Assembly (NCBI GenBank): GCA_030544215.1
Contig: JARZZO010000009.1
Span: 56,787,129 to 56,851,128 of the forward strand
Source: Zantedeschia hybrid cultivar
Taxonomy: Eukaryota; Streptophyta; Magnoliopsida; Alismatales; Araceae
DNA: 64,000 nucleotides
Reading direction: 5' to 3'
In this document: in pieces, positions 57,830 through 64,000 of the stretch
Layout: the number at the start of each line of letters is the position of its first letter
How positions within the stretch are numbered: position 1 is the stretch's first letter
Made by a program: the position numbers and the translations under genes
Notes under the pieces: model-generated
Database searches by the model: none
The model's input: the letters and a program-made list of their open reading frames with translations, nothing else
What the model was told of the DNA's origin: nothing

Positions 57830-58900
57830 AACAATGCCATTGCTAATGATGATTATATCATCAACATAGACCTAAAGGATGGTGTAACCCTAAGAAAAAG
57901 CCAGAACAAAGATTCATAATCATAAACACTCTCAACAAAACCATCATCAAAAATGACACAATAAAACCACTTAAACCAGGCCTGTGGTGCCTATTTGAGT
58001 CTATAGATAGATCAATGAACATGAGCAACATGCCATGATGGAACAGAAAAATACACCTGCTCAAAGAGATCACCATGAAGAAAGGCATTCTTTATGTCCA
58101 ACCGATATAAAGGGTAGCCACGAACATAAGCAATTGTAATCAAGGTGGCACGGAAGTCACCTTATCCATAAGAGCAAAGGTCTCCTCATAATCAATCACA
58201 ACCGAGTAAAACAATGAACCACCAATCTGGCCTGGTGCCACTCAATAGACACATCCACCTTCGCCTTGATCTTACAAATTTACTTGAAACTAATGATCAC
58301 TTTGCCAATCGGAAGTGGAACAAGAACCCGAGTGTAAGCCTGCTAAAGAGTATGACGTTCCACTTACCTTGCTGGTTGCTGCAACGGAAAGTTATATACT
58401 ACCTCATGATAGGTTTGAGGTTTAGATGAGATAAGGCTTTGAAGATGACAATGATGTTGATAATGATGACAGGTTTGGGGTTTGTAACAAGTGTGATGGC
58501 AACAAGAAAAGTAGAAAACTATGAAGAATAGGAATCAGTCATAACTCATAACAAAACTAAGACAATCAGGAGGACATCAAATCTATTGAGCATAACTAGG
58601 AATTGGATCCACAGAAGAAAGTGGAACTAGGAGAAGACAAAAATATACCAGATGGAGCATCAATGTGAACCATAGAAGAACCCCCAACAGGGTGAGAATG
58701 AGTATACACTTGAATAGAAGGACGGGTAGGCATTTAAGTGCAAAAGTCAGGAGTGTAAGATAAGATGGGTGAGTTAAACTCAGATGAGAAAGTCAAAGGT
58801 GGATCAACTAGCCATGATGCACAAAGATCAGGAGTGCAAGACAAGCTAGGTAAAGTTGGGAAAGTGGGACAACCTAAGATGAGAACATAAAGACAATGAA
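57830..58900 (-). pseudogene. Degenerate Copia reverse transcriptase and linker
   Basis: Minus-strand blocks in order are VYTHSHPVGGSS linker-like, LVPLPIGKVIISF, ICKIKAKVDVSIEWHQARLV (the KWVYKIK..DGS.ERYKARLV block), [39 protein letters not shown] and VYVDDIIII. Frames change repeatedly and stops abound. It is a different family from the Copia at 43482, and no LTRs were found. Confidence 0.78.
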
Positions 58901-59688
58901 CAATAGGAGGTGAAGGATCTGGGTGATAAAGAAAGAAAAGATGGACAGGGAGTGGTGTACAGTAGGGTACATTGGCACGTCCTCAAAGAATGTAACATGA
59001 TGGGAGGTTGTAAGACTTCATTTTTCTTTAATTATTATTTATTCTTGAAAAAGAATTTTTTGTTTAGAAAAGAGGCTTTTGGTTTTGAAAGAGAATTCTT
59101 GGGGTTTTGAAAACATGTTCTTCTCTTTTCTTTAATGTAGACTTTGAGGATTTGAGATCAATCCTCAAGTCTAAGATTTTGGATCAAGCGTGGGTCCATA
59201 TTCTTGACCTCTCTACACTGACCTCAGTCAGTGTTAAGTTACGCCAGTCATTGATAGGTAACCCTTGATTAACCGTCCATTAAGGCCCATTAATATAACA
59301 GGAATGAAATAAATGAATAACTTTGATGCCATGTATGAAAGAGGGATTCTTTTTTTCTTTGGGGATCCTACAAGCGTCCTTAAAAGATACTTAATGGATT
59401 TTGAGTTAACACGAGGACATGAGAACTCATAATCTTCAAATGGTGCTAAAAAGATAGGTCTTTTGAACATAATCTTCATTAGAACTCCTTAAAGGATATC
59501 AAATAACTCGAATATATCCTTTAAGTATCCTTTAAAGGAAAGAACTTTGGATAGCATATCCCATTTTCTAAGTTCATACATTCATCGTTTGAGCATACAT
59601 TCAATGACAGTAAACATACATTAAACAAGCAGAATTGAACATGCATTAACTTTATTTGAATCATCTTTGTTACAAGATATCACTTTGG
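58901..59688. other. Unassigned sequence before the minisatellite
   Basis: Contains repeated TTTTGA/TTCTTG words near 59040-59100. No coding block recognised. Confidence 0.5.
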
Positions 59689-60960
59689 ACCATTCTATCG
59701 ACAGAAATGAATCATTTAAAATTTAGTCACTCTGCCAATAAGAGTGAAATATAACTTCATGATCAATCCATCATTAGGAAAAAATCAAGTAACTTAATAG
59801 TCATTCCACCAATAAGAACGAACCACAAAAATTGAATATTGGTCACTCTACCAACAAGAGTGAACCACGACTTCATGGCCAATCCACCAATAGGAAAGAA
59901 CCAAGAAAATGATTTATCGGCCACTACCAATAAGCGTGAACCACGCTTCATGGCCAATCCACCAATAGGAAAGAAGCACATCATTTTAATGGTCACCCTA
60001 TCAATAGGAATGAACCAAGAGCCATGATTATTGATCACTCTACCAATAAGAGTGAACCACAATCATGGCCAGTCCACCAATAGGACAGAACCACAAAAGT
60101 TAATGGTCATTCCACTAATAGGAATGAACCAATAATCATAATTATTGGTCACTCTACCAATAAGAATGAACCACAAATATAATGGTCAATCCACAAATAG
60201 GAAAGAACCACATGAGTTAACAGTCATTCCGTCGATAAGAATAAACCAAGAACCATGATTATTAGTCATTCTACCAATAAGTGAACCACAACTTCATGGC
60301 CGGTCCACTAATAGGATAGAACAAAAGTTGATGATCACTCCACCAATAGAAATGAACCAATAATCATAATTATTGGTCACTCTACCAATAAGAGTGAACC
60401 ACAAATATAATGGTCAATCCACCAGTAGGAAAGAACCACATGAGTTAATAGTCATTCCATTGATAAGAATGAACCAAGAACCATGATTATTAGTCATTCT
60501 ACCAGTAAGAGTGAACCACAACTTCATGGCCGATCCACCAATAGGACAGAACTACAAAAGTTAATGGTCACCCACCAATAGGAATGAACCAAGAACCATA
60601 ATCATTGGTCACTCTACCAATAAGAGTGAACCATAAACCTAGCGGTCAATCCACCAATAGGAAGGAACCACATAATTAAAATACTGGCCATTCAACCAAT
60701 ATGAATGAACCATTAACATGAAATCACATAAGTTAATTAACATGAAAAATTGGCCATTCAACTAATATGAATGAACTACATTTTTTTTTTTAATTAGCAA
60801 ACAACTTTGGCCATTCAACCAATATGAATGAACCATGCATAACATTAATCAACATGAAACCACATAAGTTAATTAACATGAAACTTTGGTCATTCAACCA
60901 ATATGAATGAACCACATATTTATTAAAACTTTGGCCATTCAACTAATATGAATGAACCAT
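59689..60960. repeat. Minisatellite of about 38-bp hairpin monomers
   Basis: About 30-35 imperfect monomers, each with the plan GGTCAyTcy-ACCAATA-rGArTGAACCA. The two arms are complementary: CACTCT with AGAGTG, CATTCC with GGAATG, CATTCA with TGAATG. Monomer types alternate in the first two thirds, and a CATTCA/TGAATG type dominates after about 60680. Spacers are 8-15 bp, often with CATGA or TTAATTAACATG. A weak 99-codon minus frame (59763-60062) is a by-product. Confidence 0.92.
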
Positions 60961-61380
60961 CTCTTAATTAACATCATTACAAGATCATAATAAAAATAAG
61001 TGGGTCTATGTTTATAGTCCTTTTTCCCACGCACAGAAAAAATCACAAGCTTTTTCTTCAAAGAGCATCAAGAAAAAAATCCAGAGCCTTCCCTTCTTCT
61101 CTTCTTTTTTTCTCTTCTGCACCCACCCATGAGGGCTTTATATAGAGGGGCTGTGGGTGAGAAAAAAGGCAAAAGAGGGGGGCGGTGGGCACCCCCCACC
61201 AGTGGAGGTGCCACCGGTGGCACCCCCCCCCCCCCCACCGGTGGGCTTGTGTGTGGGTGGGTGGGGGGGAGCCATCGGTGGCTCCCTTCCCCCTGCTTTC
61301 TTTCTTCTTTTTTTTGAACCTCCCTCCTTTCTCTTTTTTGCTTTATATTTAAAAAAAAAAATGTTTCAACAAAGGTCAAA
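60961..61380 (+). repeat. LTR-like promoter region with CCACCGGTGG repeats
   Basis: The TATA box TTTATATAGAGGGG (61138-61151) is preceded by a pyrimidine tract and followed by C/G runs and repeated CACCGGTGG palindromes (about 61195-61285). Looks like an LTR U3/R, but no ends were found. Confidence 0.4.
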
Positions 61381-61387
61381 ATGTAAG

Positions 61388-61814
61388 AACCCACTAATTT
61401 AATACTAAGGATACATGAACAATTATAAAATAACCTAGGGTTTAAACATAAAACTTCGTAAGACTATTGGGCTTTAAGTTAAAATTTTAATGGGCTTTGG
61501 TGAGCTGTTATTGGGCCCAATTAAGCAATGTTAATGGGCCTTAAATAATAGACTTTTAATGGGTAGAAATGGGCCTATTTTGTTGAAAATTTAATGGGTT
61601 TACATGGGGGTTTATTGGGCCTGATTAGCGGACCCGTTTAGTGGGCCTAATGAGGGCCATGGGGGGAGGCAAACCGCCTCTCTCCCATATATAAAGTGGG
61701 GTAGGGTGGTTGGCCAAGGGAGGGAGAGAGGAGCAGTGCAGGGAGTGAAAGAGAGGGAGAAAGGAGAGAGAGCAGGGAGGGATTAGAGAGAGAGAGAGAA
61801 TGAGAAGGAGAAAG

Positions 61815-61853
<39 letters not shown>

Positions 61854-63200
61854 CATGGAGAAAGAAGAGTGAACAGGGAGAAAGAAGAGAAAGCAGGGAG
61901 AGAAGAGAGAAAGAGAAAAGGAGAAGAAGAGAAGGGGAGATAGAAGCCGACAGCGAGCTAGTGGCGGCTTGGCAGGAGCAGGCGGGGATCCGGCTGCGAT
62001 CCAGCAGCGGCTTAGCGGCGGTCTAGCGGGGCTTCAGCGGCGGCTTTCTTTTTAAGAGGTAGGGTGATACTCCTCTGTTATTTCCTTTTGTTTTGAGTTT
62101 TTAGGAGATTTTAGGAGATATAAAAGCATGAAGAACAAAGAGAAATTATGTCTATTTATCTTCTAATTAAAGGGAATTTAAGGAGTTAAAAATCATTAAA
62201 AAATGACTTATTTTACTTGCATCATATGCATATTTTCCTCATCATTTATATGATGTTTTACTAGGAAGTATGCTAGAATTTTATATGAAACTCAAGAATA
62301 TGATGAACCTTGGCAAACCCCATACGAACCTAGCTATTCTCTTCCACAAAAAACCATTTGTATACTTATGAAATACTTTTTATAGAATAAGTAAGAACTG
62401 TTGGACCGAATCCATCTATACACATGTGAGCAATAGAAAGAATAGAGGAATTGAAGTCCCAAGCTCCATATGTTTACTATATATATATATATATATATAC
62501 ATGATGTGAGGTAAAATGATGGGGGATAAGAGAACAAAAATATGAACAATAGGAGGCACACTCCAATGCACTTCCTATGAAAGAAAGAAATTTATCAAAG
62601 AAACTAAAGGTAAGAAGCCTTTCATGATTACTATGAACTCTTATATTGTTGTTGAACGATAATTCTTACGATGATTTATCTTTTTATAAGAAAAGAAGTG
62701 ACATCACACTTCGTTAGGAGGACAGGCCCATACGATCCGTCTCTTAGAGATAAGGAGACACCTCGGTCAAAACTCTTTAACGATGTGTGGCATCAAGGCA
62801 CGGAGCATCTCTTCTTTTGGTTACAGTTCTTGAGTCTAAATTCGAGACTTCAGCTTAGGCAAAGGATGGTAGTCCTACTTGAGTGCACTCATGGGCTGAG
62901 GTATAGACGCTGCAACAGTAGTCAAGAAGTAGACTATAGACCCAACTTAACTTACATTTCCGGCCTCACTTAGTAGACTTCCAAAAACCTGCTAAGGTGG
63001 ATAGGCAGAGATAAGAGGTCAGTCAGGGGACAACCTGCTCACCACTACGACCGTTAGTAAGTGATTATCCATGTCGCTTCCGGTTAAAGGGTAAGCCGCC
63101 CCATCGGCAAGACAGCCGACTACAAACTCAAGATTTGATAAAGATGTGAACCAAAGACCGACTTAACCCTGAGGCCCTATGATGATGACTTGCAATAAAT
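61388..63200 (+). repeat. Probable LTR of an unidentified element
   Basis: May begin TGTAAGAACCCACT at 61382. The TATA box CATATATAAAGTGGGG (61687) is followed by a long GA-rich leader (61717-61860) and a CGGCGGCTT-rich segment (61955-62045). (TA)n at 62479-62499. A G/C-richer block lies at 62690-63180. No primer site or coding region was found before the right edge. Confidence 0.35.
61790..61850. repeat. GA microsatellite
   Basis: Interrupted (GA)n, longest pure stretch about 28 bp near 61818-61846. Confidence 0.85.
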
Positions 63201-64000
63201 ATCTTTATATTTTCTATATTAGTATGAATTACCACTAATTATTAAGAAAAAGAACACGAAAGACTTTTACATAGAAACTGTTTAGAAAGATAAAAAGAAA
63301 AAGTGTACTTGTTATCATCTTGTTAATTATTTTCACTCCGGTTTCACGTTATTTTTACGATGCATGTATTTCATACTAGTTTAAGTGCCATATCATGAAT
63401 GTCATATGTAGGATACATGTATTGCATAATAACCAGAAGAAAAATAAATTATTTCTTTGGAAAGATAAACGAATGGGGTGGTAAGTGAGGGATAACAATA
63501 GGGACGTAAATGATCCCTACTAAGATCTTATCATAAGTTCTCATAAAAGTTATAAAACATGTTTTTCCAAGAATGGCATTAAAAGATGGATCTAGTTCAG
63601 TAAATGAAAATTTATCAAGTATGACCAGTTTAATCTATTTCCTTGGGATGTGTGTTATTACCTTATATTTTATTGTATAATGGACATGACATTCTTTTTG
63701 CACTTTTATATTCATGCTTCTTATTATTTTATTTAAAATTGTGCAACTACCAGAGATATATAGTGGGACAATTACACAAAAGCAACAACTAGATTACAAC
63801 AATGACATGGAGAACATAGCTTGTGGCCCACATGGAGAGTTAAATCCGTTTATGAGGAGCACAAATCAAGTACAACCATAGGTATAAAGAAGATTGTAGC
63901 CCGAAACAAAAGAATAGAGGGGCTCAAAGGGGAAAATATTGAAAGTATAGTCAAAGAAAAGATGTCAATAAGGTTGAAAAGTGAGGACAACTTCAGGCCT
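63201..64000. other. Unassigned sequence to the right edge
   Basis: A/T-rich, with no gene, exon or repeat boundary recognised. Confidence 0.5.

Noticed and set aside
1..64000. CRISPR arrays, operons, ribosome binding sites or phage genes
   Set aside because: None seen. The spliced exons and plant mobile elements show nuclear plant DNA. The 59.7-61.0 kb array has variable monomers without unique spacers and no cas genes.

Overview
The window is repeat-rich nuclear DNA of a flowering plant. The evidence is a spliced plant gene, plant LTR retrotransposons primed by initiator tRNA-Met, Cassandra elements carrying 5S rRNA sequence, an Au-type SINE, an RTE LINE tail, L1 LINEs and a hAT transposon. 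The very long introns suggest a lineage with inflated introns (a magnoliid or early-diverging eudicot would fit). The species cannot be named from the sequence.

Host gene. Seven exons on the minus strand (57064-57160, 28281-28324, 27958-28046, 16057-16148, 15832-15978, 14418-14565, 14219-14295) join with matching splice phases and GT-AG borders into one uninterrupted frame of about 231 codons. The product matches, from memory of the family, the middle of plant AP-5 complex subunit zeta-1 (AP5Z1), an endosomal adaptor subunit. The 5' exons should lie beyond the right edge and the 3' exons beyond the left edge. Almost everything else in the window is intronic mobile DNA. Introns inside the recognised part measure about 28.7 kb, 234 bp, 11.8 kb, 78 bp, 1.27 kb and 122 bp.

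Left flank (1-14.2 kb): L1 LINE fragments, a hAT MITE with an 8-bp target duplication, a solo gypsy LTR, LTR-like A/T-rich stretches, and a decayed Tat-like gypsy remnant (gag-like reading frames on plus, integrase C-terminus on minus).

Intron 16.1-28.0 kb: a possible tRNA-derived SINE, an RTE 3' tail, and a Cassandra LTR array interrupted by a nearly complete but dead 5.76-kb hAT element.

Intron 28.3-57.1 kb: a three-LTR non-autonomous gypsy-like array (with a 548-bp MITE and a clean Cassandra inside its LTRs), an L1 tail, a minus-strand gypsy LTR element that received a 4.6-kb coding-free LTR element and a 5.8-kb Copia element, further L1 fragments, a small hAT MITE, and a 5'-truncated L1 with a poly-A tail.

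Right flank (57.2-64 kb): a degenerate Copia reverse transcriptase on minus, a 1.3-kb array of about 38-bp hairpin monomers, and LTR-like sequence with TATA boxes and GA repeats.

All transposon coding regions carry stops, frameshifts or catalytic substitutions. The only open, apparently functional coding sequence is the split host gene.
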